From positions 1 through 52,241 of the forward strand of contig VFJS01000067.1 in the NCBI GenBank assembly GCA_009885955.1: 52,241 bases of DNA, written 5' to 3'. How positions within the stretch are numbered: the stretch's first letter is position 1; each line of letters starts with the position of its first letter. The notes beneath the pieces are model-generated. The model searched no databases. It was not told the DNA's origin and saw only the letters and a list, made by a program, of their open reading frames with translations. A program made the translations under genes and the position numbers. Of the stretch, positions 34,079-42,813 are shown one piece after another. The stretch is from Spirochaetia bacterium. Its GTDB lineage: Bacteria > Spirochaetota > UBA4802 > UBA5550.

Positions 34079-34596
34079 TGATGCTGAAATGGGGATATGG
34101 GGCGCTGGCAATTCTTCTCTATTCATCAATCCTTCATGGTGATGTGAGGGTCTACCTATTCCCTGAAGCAGAAGCCGGTAAGGATGGGCTCAGGATGGAG
34201 GATGTGGCAAAATTTGAAGGCCCGGTCAATGAAGTGGAGATGATACGTGGCGCAGTAATTGAAAAAAGGATTTATTCCGATGGTTTCCTCGACAGGAGCA
34301 GGCTCCATGAACTCCTCAGGGAAATGACCGGGGAGACAATACACATATACGGGAATGCTGTTAAAATTATTCTCCCTGTTTCACTGGACGGCAGGGAGAA
34401 GAAACAAGAGGACAGCCTTGTAAAATCCGGAGACCCGGTAGTCCTGGCCATTATAAAAAGAGGGATACGGATCGAGGTGGATGGAGTTGCCGTAAACGGC
34501 GGCTCCGAGGGCGATATGATAACGGTGAAGGTAAAAAACAGGAAGAGCCTGCAAGGGGTCATTGTTAACAGAAGGCTTGTTGAGGCCCGGCTGTGA
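34078..34596 (+). CDS. flgA: Flagellar P-ring assembly chaperone FlgA
   Basis: 172 residues, on the short side. Two adjacent ATG codons, the first overlapping the flgG stop. An N-terminal signal sequence (WGYGALAILLYSSILHG) sends it to the periplasm. The C-terminal part has the FlgA pattern: SGDPVVLAIIKRGIRI, SEGDMITVKVKNRKSLQGVIV. In other bacteria FlgA helps FlgI polymerise into the P ring, and flgI lies two genes on. Ends in a GTGA overlap with flgH. Confidence 0.87.
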   Translation: MMLKWGYGALAILLYSSILHGDVRVYLFPEAEAGKDGLRMEDVAKFEGPVNEVEMIRGAVIEKRIYSDGFLDRSRLHELLREMTGETIHIYGNAVKIILPVSLDGREKKQEDSLVKSGDPVVLAIIKRGIRIEVDGVAVNGGSEGDMITVKVKNRKSLQGVIVNRRLVEARL

Positions 34597-35231
34597 AAAG
34601 AATCATGAAAACAGCTCTTATCATTGTAACTCTGTTTTTCAGTACGTCTCTGCTCATTTCCAAAACCATATGGGTCGACAGGAATATATATTCCTCTGAC
34701 GGCAACATGAACCTGGGGGATATCATAATCGTAAACATTAACGACATGTCTGATATGAGGTTCAGCATCAACATGAATACACGCACCTCAAATGATCTCA
34801 CATCAAATCCCGATGTGACGATAACCGGTTTTCTTCCAAAAATTTCATCGAGCAAAAACATGAGCTTCAGGGATTCTGCAACACTCTCTGAGAAAGGACA
34901 GGTGAATGTATCTATAGCGGCAAAGGTTACGGGAAAGGGGGATAAAGGGACCTATGCCATAAACGGCTCCAGGACCTATTCCTTCAACGGCGTTACAAAC
35001 AGGATTTCTGTTTCGGGTTCCATAGACCCCTACCTTATAAAGGGAAGGAGCATCGATTCCGCAAAGATTGCCGATTTCAGGGTGGAGATAAAGGGTTCCA
35101 TGGAAGGGCTGGAGATAAAAAGGCCCCCGTTAAAGGAGAAAGAGACTGCGAACACAACCCTTACCGAGGGGGAAAAACAGAGGTTAATAATGGATTATCT
35201 TGAAAAAATGATAAGGGAGCTTTCCAGGTAA
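34593..35231 (+). CDS. flgH: Flagellar L-ring protein FlgH
   Basis: 212 residues from a GTG that overlaps the flgA stop; an ATG four codons later is possible. Signal sequence, then IWVDRNIYSSDGNMNLGD, GDIIIVNIND and the C-terminal VSGSIDPYLIKGRSIDSAKIADFRVEIKG in FlgH style. Enterobacterial FlgH is a lipoprotein; this one has no cysteine at the processing site (LLISKTIW), so it is not outer-membrane anchored by lipid. That is sensible in a spirochaete whose flagella stay in the periplasm. Confidence 0.9.
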   Translation: MKRIMKTALIIVTLFFSTSLLISKTIWVDRNIYSSDGNMNLGDIIIVNINDMSDMRFSINMNTRTSNDLTSNPDVTITGFLPKISSSKNMSFRDSATLSEKGQVNVSIAAKVTGKGDKGTYAINGSRTYSFNGVTNRISVSGSIDPYLIKGRSIDSAKIADFRVEIKGSMEGLEIKRPPLKEKETANTTLTEGEKQRLIMDYLEKMIRELSR

Positions 35232-35234
35232 GGC

Positions 35235-36233
35235 ATGATGAGAATTTTTATTATTTCCATGACAGCGGCTCTGCTGATTATGTTCCCGCCGGTATCCCGA
35301 TCCGAAGTTTCAGTAAAACTCAAGGACATATCGTTCATTGACGGCCTCAAGCCTAACCAGGTATACGGATTCGGCCTGGTTGTGGGGCTCCAGGGTACAG
35401 GGGACTCCAGGTCCATGATAACAAGGTCGTCTCTTAAAAATACACTAAAGTCCCTGGGCCTTGAAGGAGACGATGCAAATTCAAAAAATACAGCCGCAGT
35501 TCTTCTTACGGCCCAGCTTCCGCCATTTGTCAGGATCGGCGACAGGATCGACATTACCGTTTCATCAATCGGCGATGCCAAGTCGCTGGAGGGCGGGATT
35601 TTAATCCAGTCTACACTCAAAGGCGGCGACAACATAACCTATGCCGTGGTTCAGGGGCCTCTTGCCATTCAGGGGGGTGACGGCAAGGTCCGCGGCGTAA
35701 AAACCGTAGCCGTTGTAACCGGCGGCGGTGTGATAGAAAAGGAGATAATTCCCGATATTGTAAAGAACAATGCAATCTTTCTGGTTCTGAGCAACTGGGA
35801 CTACAGCGCTGCCGACAGCATTATCAAGTCGCTTGAAAAGCAGTTCCCGGAATCCAAACCTGAGAGCGGAGACGGAAAAATAAAGATAAACCTTCCGAAA
35901 GACGTAAAGCTCCATGAGTTTATTTCGGCCATTCAGAACATAGAAATAACGCCGGCATATAACGCACGGGTTGTTGTCAATGAAAGGACAGGCACCATAG
36001 TGACAGGCGGGAATGTGAAAATATCCGAGGCCATTGTGAGCAAGGAGGGTGTGACGGTTGAAATTGCAAAAAGCGATAAGCGTGGGTCCGTGGCCCATTT
36101 AAAGGAATCGGGCACGGTTAAGGACCTCATGGATGTACTTAACCTCATCGGGCTTTCAACAAGGGACATCATATCTATTCTCAAAGCACTGAAGGACGCC
36201 GGGGCCCTTCACGCGGAACTTATTATCAAGTGA
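35235..36233 (+). CDS. flgI: Flagellar P-ring protein FlgI
   Basis: 332 residues, with an N-terminal signal sequence. Family segments: VKLKDISFIDGLKPNQVYGFGLVVGLQGTGD in pieces, NTAAVLLTAQLPPFVRIGDRIDITVSSIGDA, ARVVVNERTGTIVTGG and the C-terminal TVKDLMDVLNLIGLSTRDIISILKALKDAGALHAEL region. It forms the ring around the rod at the peptidoglycan. Spacing of three bases from flgH shows one transcript. Confidence 0.95.
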   Translation: MMRIFIISMTAALLIMFPPVSRSEVSVKLKDISFIDGLKPNQVYGFGLVVGLQGTGDSRSMITRSSLKNTLKSLGLEGDDANSKNTAAVLLTAQLPPFVRIGDRIDITVSSIGDAKSLEGGILIQSTLKGGDNITYAVVQGPLAIQGGDGKVRGVKTVAVVTGGGVIEKEIIPDIVKNNAIFLVLSNWDYSAADSIIKSLEKQFPESKPESGDGKIKINLPKDVKLHEFISAIQNIEITPAYNARVVVNERTGTIVTGGNVKISEAIVSKEGVTVEIAKSDKRGSVAHLKESGTVKDLMDVLNLIGLSTRDIISILKALKDAGALHAELIIK

Positions 36234-36240
36234 GGATTTC

Positions 36241-36615
36241 ATGGTATCTATAGACAGTATTCTCGACAAAACGAAAATGGAACTCCAGGGAAACAGGACC
36301 GAAGAAAAGGGCGCTGTTAAGGGAGAGTCTTTTATGAACAGGCTGAAGGGGGAAATTGCAGGCGCTTCAAAGGACAGGAAAAAAGCGGCTGAAAAAAAAT
36401 TGATGGATGCCTGTGTGGAAATGGAATCGATATTCATCGGGAAGATGCTGAAAGAGATGAGAAAGACCGTCCATAAGGGCGGTATGATGAACGGGGGTTT
36501 TGCCGAGGAGATTTTTGAAGACATGCTGTTTGATGAATATTCCACGAAAATGGCCAAAAGCTCAAATATGGGCATAGCAAAAATGCTCTACAAGGAACTG
36601 AGCGGACAACTCTAA
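36241..36615 (+). CDS. flgJ: FlgJ-like rod-binding protein (short form)
   Basis: 124 residues, matching only the N-terminal rod-binding domain of FlgJ: ACVEMESIFIGKMLKEMRKT, GGFAEEIFEDMLFDEYSTKMAKS and GIAKMLYKEL. The muramidase domain of enterobacterial FlgJ is absent, as in many non-enteric bacteria, so another enzyme must open the wall for the rod. Last gene of the cluster, seven bases after flgI. Confidence 0.88.
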   Translation: MVSIDSILDKTKMELQGNRTEEKGAVKGESFMNRLKGEIAGASKDRKKAAEKKLMDACVEMESIFIGKMLKEMRKTVHKGGMMNGGFAEEIFEDMLFDEYSTKMAKSSNMGIAKMLYKELSGQL

Positions 36616-36643
36616 TTGATTTAAACTACTTAAAAATTGCTGC

Positions 36644-36670
36644 TTGACAACTGATTCTAAATAATATTTT
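36644..36670 (+). promoter_or_regulatory. Possible promoter for the cyclase gene
   Basis: Consensus TTGACA at 36644-36649; the best -10 is TATTTT at 36665-36670, with a short spacing of 15. It lies between flgJ and the cyclase, ~75 bases before the ATG. Confidence 0.3.
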
Positions 36671-36741
36671 AATATACTACTCTTCTCAATTTTTACATTG
36701 ATAGACAATTTTGCCGTAAAAAAATAAAAGGGGCAAGCTAC

Positions 36742-38043
36742 ATGAAAGAAAAAAAGCATCTCCTTTCCGACTTTTTTAATGAGATACTCCTCTTTTCGGG
36801 CCAGTATGCCCTGTTCTACATAATTATGAATTTCACAAAGGACGGGACAAAATATTTTTTAAACCTTGGCCATACCCTGCTCCTGATTATCCTTATTATC
36901 CAGACTCTTTTTCTCGTGAAATTCGGCAGCCGCCCCCTGTATCGGTTCCTGGGGTCATTGATTGCCCCCCTGGTATATACATTGATTGAACTCAGGGAGG
37001 GCCTGGAATTTGCCATCAATATCGGACATATTTTTTTCTGGATATTCTCCCTGATGACTGGCCTCCTCCAGGCCATTGAATTGAAGACCAGGAGGCAGGG
37101 GGTTAAAATTGCCCTGGAATTTATAGTAACTACGTTAAACGTTACGATTTTTATTTTCCTCTATTTTTATTTTGATCTTTCCCAGGCATACGGCGAGCAG
37201 CTGGAAAAAGGGATTATATCAAAAGATGCCTATGATGATTTTCTGGAAATTTATCATATGAATAAGGGCCTTTCAATGTTTTTCTCTGATATCACTCACA
37301 CCTATCTGCTGATAGGCGGAGGCATACTCAGTTTTTCACTCGCAGTAGGCAGGGTCAAAATAATAAGGCTCAAGGATAACATAAACGAACTATTCGGAAG
37401 GTATGTGGATAAGGGGATACGGGACATGATCCTCTCTTCAACCGGGGAGAAATCGGAGAAAAAAAACATTGCCATACTGTTTTCGGATATACGGGATTTC
37501 ACCACGATCAGCGAGAACCATACTCCCGATGAAATTACAAAGATGCTGAATTATTATTTCACTGAATGGGACAGGATTGTCACGAAACATGGAGGGGTAA
37601 TCGATAAGTTCATTGGAGACGCCATCATGGTGCTGTTCGGAATCAGCGATGAAAAAAGCGCCTCCAGCCATGCCGTGAAATGCGCGCAGGAAATGACTGC
37701 CAATCTTGATAAAATTAAAGAAGGCCTCAGGAGCAGGAACCAGCCCGTCATAAACAGGATCGGCATTGGTATAAATTTCGGTGAAGTCATCATTGGGGAT
37801 ATAGGCAGCGAGGAGAGAAAGAATTACACGGTCATCGGTGATAACGTGAATATAGCTTCGAGGCTTGAGGCCCAGTGCAAGGTTCATTCATCTGATCTCA
37901 TCATAAGCGAAACGGTATATGTTAACCTGAGTGATCTCCTGAAGTCCCGCTTTACGTTCCTGGGCGTAACAGAATTGAAGGGGAAATCTGCAAAGATAAA
38001 AATATACGGAAGTACTGGCGCATCCTCAACAGGGAAGCATTAA
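36742..38043 (+). CDS. Membrane-bound class III adenylate/guanylate cyclase
   Basis: 433 residues. Residues 1-~210 contain about five hydrophobic segments (near 20-32, 44-60, 95-112, 125-145, 186-204) forming a membrane sensor region I do not recognise. Residues ~240-430 are a class III cyclase domain: metal-binding Asp249 in FSDIRDF and Asp293 in GDAIMVLFG, then YTVIGDNVNIASRLE and ELKGK. It makes a cyclic nucleotide, probably cAMP given the Lys in ELKGK. It ends in a four-base overlap with the convergent htpX. Confidence 0.9.
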   Translation: MKEKKHLLSDFFNEILLFSGQYALFYIIMNFTKDGTKYFLNLGHTLLLIILIIQTLFLVKFGSRPLYRFLGSLIAPLVYTLIELREGLEFAINIGHIFFWIFSLMTGLLQAIELKTRRQGVKIALEFIVTTLNVTIFIFLYFYFDLSQAYGEQLEKGIISKDAYDDFLEIYHMNKGLSMFFSDITHTYLLIGGGILSFSLAVGRVKIIRLKDNINELFGRYVDKGIRDMILSSTGEKSEKKNIAILFSDIRDFTTISENHTPDEITKMLNYYFTEWDRIVTKHGGVIDKFIGDAIMVLFGISDEKSASSHAVKCAQEMTANLDKIKEGLRSRNQPVINRIGIGINFGEVIIGDIGSEERKNYTVIGDNVNIASRLEAQCKVHSSDLIISETVYVNLSDLLKSRFTFLGVTELKGKSAKIKIYGSTGASSTGKH

Positions 38044-38855
38044 TATTTTGCCGAAATCTCCTTGAGTTTCTGAACCCGCTTCTCAATGGGAGGATGGGTG
38101 GAAAACATTTCACGGTAACCGTCTCCGAAAAACGGGTTTACAATGAACATATGGGCCGTTTCCGGGCTGTGTCCCGGCATCGGCTTTTTCATCACTCCCT
38201 GTTCAAGCTTCTGCAACGCCGATGCCAGAGCCATAGGGTTCCTGGTTATCCTCGCGGAATATTCATCGGCCGCGTATTCCCTGTCCCTTGAAATTGCCAT
38301 GGTGATAACAGTGGCCGCAATGGGCGCAATGATGGATACGGCAACGGTCTTCATAAAGCTCTGCCCGCTGTCACCGCCGAAGAAAAGCGCCATCCGCGAT
38401 AGAATCATCACGCCGCCGGCTATGGATGCAGCTGCTGTGGAAATGAGGGTGTCGCGGTTTTTGATATGGCCTATTTCGTGGGCAATGACGCCCTTGAGCT
38501 CATTGTCGTTCATGAGCGCCAGTATCCCTTCAGTTGCAGCTACAGCTGCATGTTCCGGGTTCCTTCCGGTGGCAAAGGCATTCGGGGAATTTGACGGCAG
38601 GATAAAGACCCCGGGCATGGGGATGTTGGCGCTTTCAGCAATTTCCCTGGTAATGTGCACAAGCCTGTGGGAATCCGGCGCCGGCACTGCTTTATAGGCT
38701 TTCAGTACGATGGTGTCTGAATACCAGTATGATACCCCGTTCATGATCAGTGCCAGTATAAAGGCGGCTATCATCCCTTTTTTGCCGGCTAGAATCCGGC
38801 CGATTGCGATGAAGAACAGGGTTAATCCCAATAGCAGAAGAAATGTTTTTATCAT
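38040..38855 (-). CDS. htpX: Membrane zinc metalloprotease HtpX
   Basis: 271 residues. Two N-terminal transmembrane helices (residues ~2-22 and ~28-46), then the M48 peptidase domain with zinc ligands in HEIGH (His126, Glu127, His130) and the downstream Glu in DREYAADEYSA; two more hydrophobic segments lie in between (~140-160 and ~175-195). HtpX degrades damaged membrane proteins, with its active site in the cytosol. Single gene. Confidence 0.94.
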   Translation of the reverse strand: MIKTFLLLLGLTLFFIAIGRILAGKKGMIAAFILALIMNGVSYWYSDTIVLKAYKAVPAPDSHRLVHITREIAESANIPMPGVFILPSNSPNAFATGRNPEHAAVAATEGILALMNDNELKGVIAHEIGHIKNRDTLISTAAASIAGGVMILSRMALFFGGDSGQSFMKTVAVSIIAPIAATVITMAISRDREYAADEYSARITRNPMALASALQKLEQGVMKKPMPGHSPETAHMFIVNPFFGDGYREMFSTHPPIEKRVQKLKEISAKY

Positions 38856-39111
38856 CCCCGAACCTCTTGGTGTTAATTTTTTTTCAAAATTTGTTCCTTC
38901 AAGGGAATTACATAATCTGAATATTCGAGATACCCTTTTAATGGAATAAAATATGATTTAATGATTTAATAATAATAAAAAAATTCTGTAAAATCAACAA
39001 TTTTTTCACTGATGAATTACATAAAAAAATTATGCACGCAAATAATTGCTTGAAATTATTATTCCAATAATCATGATTCAGCGGTACGTATTTTTTTACA
39101 GGAGTCTGACT

Positions 39112-39468
39112 ATGAATAAAAAAATTTCCTACCTGCTAATTTTCCAGATTTTCGCGACAGTGCTCCTCAGTTGCGGCGGCACCATGATAACCGTGAACGG
39201 TCTTCAATGGGACAGGAATATTTCGACAATGAACTGGCAGGATGCCGTGGATTTCTGTTCAAAAAAAAAGGCGAGGCTGCCGACACTGGATGAACTTTCA
39301 GCGGCATACAAGAGCGGCAACGATGTATTGCTGAGTAAAAGAGACCCCTTCTGGACTTCAAATGCATATATTGGAGATACAGCTTTTGCCATGGTTGTCC
39401 ATTTTTCTTCCGGGGATGTTTATCACTATAAGAAATCCTACGACTACTATGTCAGATGCGTCCGATAA
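39112..39468 (+). CDS. Small lipoprotein with a DUF1566/FGE-like fold
   Basis: 118 residues from the ATG at 39112, which has AGGAG at 39100-39104; the open frame upstream to 39046 would put charged residues before the signal. The signal sequence ends in LLSC with lipidated Cys21. The mature part has GLQWDRN, WQDAVDFCSKKKARLPTLDEL, FWTSNAY and the closing YYVRCVR, the pattern of DUF1566/Lcl-like domains. Two cysteines may form a disulfide. Function unknown. The next gene starts 29 bases later. Confidence 0.75.
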   Translation: MNKKISYLLIFQIFATVLLSCGGTMITVNGLQWDRNISTMNWQDAVDFCSKKKARLPTLDELSAAYKSGNDVLLSKRDPFWTSNAYIGDTAFAMVVHFSSGDVYHYKKSYDYYVRCVR

Positions 39469-39497
39469 TATTGCACCGGGGCTGAGGAGTCTTTTTT

Positions 39498-40517
39498 ATG
39501 GAGAAGATGTTTCTTGGAAGAACCGGTTTAAAAGTATGCAGGAGCGGTTTTGGCGCCCTCCCTATACAGCGCATCCCCATTGATGAGGCCGTCAGGATCC
39601 TCCGGAAGGCCTATGAATCGGGAATCGATTTTTTTGATACTGCCCGGGCCTATTCCGACAGTGAAGAGAAACTGGGAGCTGCTTTCCACGGGACCCGTGA
39701 AGGGCTCGTTATAGCTACAAAAAGCGGTTCACTCACCAGGTTAGGGGTCCTATCCGATATTGAAAAAAGCCTGGGAAAACTTGAGCGGGATTATGTGGAT
39801 ATACTTCAGCTCCATAATCCTCCATCAACCCCTGATTTCGAAGACCCCGAAGGGGCCTATGCGGGTCTCCTTGATGCCCGGAAAAAAGGGATGGCCCGTT
39901 ATATCGGGATAACATGCCATAAGCGGAGTGTTGCCATGGAAGCGGCGCGCTCGGGACTTTACGATACAATTCAGTTTCCCATCAGCTCCATATCCTCGGG
40001 AGAGGATTTGGCAATCATTGATGCATGCCGCGGGTCAAACCTGGGGCTCATCGCAATGAAGGCCATGGCCGGGGGTCTCATCAGCAGCATGGCCGCAGGA
40101 TTCGCATTTCTCCGGCAGTATGAAAATGTCATTCCCATTTGGGGGATACAGCGGGAAAGCGAACTGCTGGAGCTCATCGAACTGGAGTCCAGCCCGCCTG
40201 TCCTTTCCGGTAAACTTCTCGACGAGATCACCAGGGACCGGGCAGAACTTTCAGGGCTTTTCTGCAGGGGCTGCGGCTACTGCATGCCGTGTCCCGAAGG
40301 CATCGAAATAAGCTGGTGCGCAAGGATGTCCCTGCTGCTCAGAAGGGCGCCCCACCAGTTCTTTCTAACTGATGAATGGAAGGGGAAAATGGGCTTGATA
40401 AAGAACTGCACTCACTGCGGCCAGTGCCTTGCCCAATGCCCCTACGGCATCGACACCCCGGGCCTGCTTGAAAGGAACCTTGCAGACTACGAGGAGTTTT
40501 ATGCAGCAAACACCTGA
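39498..40517 (+). CDS. Aldo/keto reductase with two C-terminal 4Fe-4S motifs
   Basis: 339 residues. Residues 1-~235 form an aldo/keto reductase barrel: FFDTARAYSDSE with Asp47 and Tyr52, VIATKSG with Lys, and DILQLHN with His, the expected catalytic tetrad. Residues ~253-310 carry CX2CX2CX2CP (CRGCGYCMPCP) and CX2CX2CX3CP (CTHCGQCLAQCP), typical of two 4Fe-4S clusters. This ferredoxin-tailed type is widespread in anaerobes; the substrate is unknown. The iron-sulfur sites suggest electron exchange with ferredoxin or another carrier and fit an anaerobic lifestyle. Confidence 0.9.
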   Translation: MEKMFLGRTGLKVCRSGFGALPIQRIPIDEAVRILRKAYESGIDFFDTARAYSDSEEKLGAAFHGTREGLVIATKSGSLTRLGVLSDIEKSLGKLERDYVDILQLHNPPSTPDFEDPEGAYAGLLDARKKGMARYIGITCHKRSVAMEAARSGLYDTIQFPISSISSGEDLAIIDACRGSNLGLIAMKAMAGGLISSMAAGFAFLRQYENVIPIWGIQRESELLELIELESSPPVLSGKLLDEITRDRAELSGLFCRGCGYCMPCPEGIEISWCARMSLLLRRAPHQFFLTDEWKGKMGLIKNCTHCGQCLAQCPYGIDTPGLLERNLADYEEFYAANT

Positions 40518-40540
40518 GTAAGAAAGTATCCGGAAAATAT

Positions 40541-40753
40541 AATGCCCTCACCCGCGCTCTGCGCACCCTCTCCCAGTAGGGCGAGGGTTTTTGTACATGT
40601 CTTTAATAATTTTTTTATAATTTTATTTTCCTAAAAATATTTATTTATTATCTAATTGATTTCAATTGGTTATGTAATTATATATATCAAGGAATTTTAT
40701 AAAACAACCACCCCTCTCCCTATTTCGGGAGAGGGGTCGGGGGTGAGGGCAAT
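40541..40753. repeat. Palindromic element with CCCTCACCC ends
   Basis: GCCCTCACCC at 40544-40553 and its complement GGGTGAGGGC at 40741-40750 form the ends. Inside each end is a hairpin: CCCTCTCCC...GGGCGAGGG near 40566-40587 and CCCCTCTCCC...GGGAGAGGGG at ~40711-40736. The middle is very AT-rich. It looks like a small non-coding mobile element. Its hairpins can also serve as terminators for the genes on both sides; the left one is followed by TTTTT. Confidence 0.7.
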
Positions 40754-40778
40754 AATTCCTGACATTTCGATACCGTAA

Positions 40779-41693
40779 CTATTTTTTGATCAGCTTAATG
40801 AGCTTTTCTTTCCGGTCGCACTGATCTTTTGTTCCGTTGGGCGGTGTTCCCATAAACGGCTTGCAGCTGAAGGTGAAATTCGTAAGCGCAAGGCTGAAGG
40901 GGCTTGTCAGTTTTCCGTCCTTCGCAAGTTTTTCAGCCATATCCAGGACAGCGTCGATATATTTTCCCTTGTACCTGTTAAGAATTGCCGCAGCCTGATA
41001 TGAGACCTGCGTATCATCATTGCTGAGAAATGGGAGCGCCCAGTCGCAGATTGCTCTGTTTTCATCTTCAGTAACGTCGTACATGTCCCTCGGGGCATTC
41101 AGTGCCGCATAGACTATGCTTTTATCGCTGCTTTTTGCCAGGTCTTTCACCTTGTCAAAGGTTTTCAGACGTCCGTAGGCCATGAGCTTGCTGTATCCTT
41201 CTGTCCGTACTGCGCTTTCGGGGTGTTCCTGGAGCATCTTGTAGAGCTCACTGGTCTTCCCTTTTATTGAAGCCGCGTAAACCGTTGATGCTGCCGCGTA
41301 CATGGCAACATAGGACTTAATGCCTCCTGTGCCGTTTATGAGGCCGTCAATCACGGCATCGGTGAGAACCTCGGGTTTAGCCTTCACCTTGCTGATATTG
41401 TCTTTTACCTCCCTGTACATGAGCTGACAGGCCACGACCCTTACCTTGTCGTTCTTGTCGTTAAGGGCGGCGCTGACCGTTGCTATGGCCTCGGGCATTT
41501 TTTTTATTGTAAGCTCGGAAAGTTTTCCGGCCTCGGCGCAGTCCGAAACAAAGGCATAGCGCATATCAATTTTGCACTTTGCAGCGGCAGCATTGATAAG
41601 GTCCATGAGCTCTTTATCAACCTTTATGCCCTTGCATCCTCCCATAGACATGGCGAGTAGTGCGGCACAAAGTGAAATCAGTAATCTATTCAT
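40779..41693 (-). CDS. Predicted lipoprotein with HEAT-like helical repeats
   Basis: 304 residues. The signal sequence ends in MSMGGC with lipidated Cys20. The mature protein is alpha-helical; segments such as AIATVSAALNDKNDKVRVVAC, YKMLQEHPESAVRTEGYSKL and ALPFLSNDDTQVSYQAAAIL look like degenerate HEAT repeats. A Cys pair in the C-terminal part (FSCKPFMG and DQCDRKE) may form a disulfide. Likely an envelope scaffold; no enzyme motif is visible. Confidence 0.78.
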   Translation of the reverse strand: MNRLLISLCAALLAMSMGGCKGIKVDKELMDLINAAAAKCKIDMRYAFVSDCAEAGKLSELTIKKMPEAIATVSAALNDKNDKVRVVACQLMYREVKDNISKVKAKPEVLTDAVIDGLINGTGGIKSYVAMYAAASTVYAASIKGKTSELYKMLQEHPESAVRTEGYSKLMAYGRLKTFDKVKDLAKSSDKSIVYAALNAPRDMYDVTEDENRAICDWALPFLSNDDTQVSYQAAAILNRYKGKYIDAVLDMAEKLAKDGKLTSPFSLALTNFTFSCKPFMGTPPNGTKDQCDRKEKLIKLIKK

Positions 41694-41878
41694 TATAGAA
41701 CCTCTCTTTGATTTTAATCCGTATATTTCAGGATATATCTCAATCCGAATTGTTGATAACGGTCATAGATTTAATGTAACAAAAAAAATGAACATTTCAA
41801 CTGTACATCAGAATATTTTAATGATTTTATTCCCTTTTCAGAATAATTGTCAAATGTGTGCCCGATGAATAATATCTT

Positions 41879-42163
41879 TTATCCCTTCAAAAGGGCGTCA
41901 ATGTCACCGGTATCAATGAGGTGTGAAAGTGTTTTCCATCCTTCAATGTGCCTGTCATTTATAAAGAGCTGCGGGACAAAATCCACCTCACCGCAGCGGC
42001 GGATCAGTTCGCGGGAATTCTCATCGTCAACAAGCCTGTCGTTTTTCCAGAAGACCTCATAGGACTTGTACGGGATGCCTCTCTCAGAAAAATAGTCCAT
42101 GGCCCTGTGGCACAGGCCGCACATCTGGGAATAGTATATTTCAACTTTTGGTGTTTCTGACAT
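41879..42163 (-). CDS. Glutaredoxin-like protein
   Basis: 94 residues from the ATG at 42163, which has GAGAGG upstream; an ATG six codons earlier overlaps that signal. Redox motif CGLC at residues 15-18, the cis-Pro segment DFVPQLFIND and the C-terminal glutathione-site residues around DTGDIDAL. It fits a GrxC-type dithiol glutaredoxin with CxxC, although the active site is CGLC rather than CPYC. Cytosolic thiol-disulfide exchange is expected. Confidence 0.9.
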   Translation of the reverse strand: MSETPKVEIYYSQMCGLCHRAMDYFSERGIPYKSYEVFWKNDRLVDDENSRELIRRCGEVDFVPQLFINDRHIEGWKTLSHLIDTGDIDALLKG

Positions 42164-42244
42164 GTGATGACCCTCTCTCATACAAAATATGCGCGCTGGC
42201 CTATGGGCCTGTACGCCTGATGCGCGGCATGCAGTATTCCTGTA

Positions 42245-42456
42245 TTACTACTCAAGATTCATGCTCACGGATGAACACGGATCTTCACGGATTTTTAATA
42301 TCGCTAATATAAACTTTTTTAAAAACCATGACCTAAAAAATTATATGTTTTTCATAATACTTGAAAAATGCTGCTAAAATTATTTTCGTATTGAATCTTA
42401 ATCAGTGTTTATCCGTGTAAATCCGTGAGCAATATTTTCCTTCCAATCTGAGCTGT
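42245..42456 (+). repeat. Palindromic CACGGAT-family element, copy B
   Basis: Left end TTACTACTCAAGATTCATGC then TCACGGATGAACACGGATCT; right end GTTTATCCGTGTAAATCCGT then GAGCAATATTTTCC. Same orientation as copy A. The right 60 bases closely match the reverse complement of the left end of copy C. No gene is inside. It sits between the glutaredoxin gene and the 53-residue gene. Confidence 0.8.
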
Positions 42457-42546
42457 CACATCCATGCAACATCATTAATCAATGAATAATTTTTTATGAA
42501 AAATGTCAAAGATATTTTTATCAATAATGACACTGTTAATAATCCC

Positions 42547-42574
42547 TTGACATAAATTTAAAACATGATAACAT
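42547..42574 (+). promoter_or_regulatory. Candidate promoter for the 53-residue gene and the TPR gene
   Basis: TTGACA (consensus) at 42547-42552 and TAACAT at 42569-42574, spacing 16, ~50 bases before the ATG at 42625. Confidence 0.45.
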
Positions 42575-42624
42575 TGTACTTAATTGAGTTTTGATTTATC
42601 ATGCATATTTTTTCAGGGTTATCA

Positions 42625-42786
42625 ATGAACAAAAAAAATGAATCCTACGGCTGTGCAGATTACCGGATGGAGATGACTCTCCTGGGAATGAAAAAACAGC
42701 TTGCAGATACAACCCTTTCCATCGACGACAGGCTGAAGATGGAAAAGCTCATACAAGACCTTGAAAGGGATATGGGGCTCGATTAG
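42625..42786 (+). CDS. Small helical protein of unknown function
   Basis: 53 residues from the ATG at 42625 (AGGG eight bases upstream); an ATG at 42601 in frame is less likely. The product is charged and helical (YRMEMTLLGMKKQLADTTLS, then DRLKMEKLIQDLERDMGLD), a probable coiled coil. It lies 27 bases before the TPR gene and likely shares its transcript. Confidence 0.6.
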   Translation: MNKKNESYGCADYRMEMTLLGMKKQLADTTLSIDDRLKMEKLIQDLERDMGLD

Positions 42787-42813
42787 AAATTATAAGGACA
42801 AAGTACAGATACT

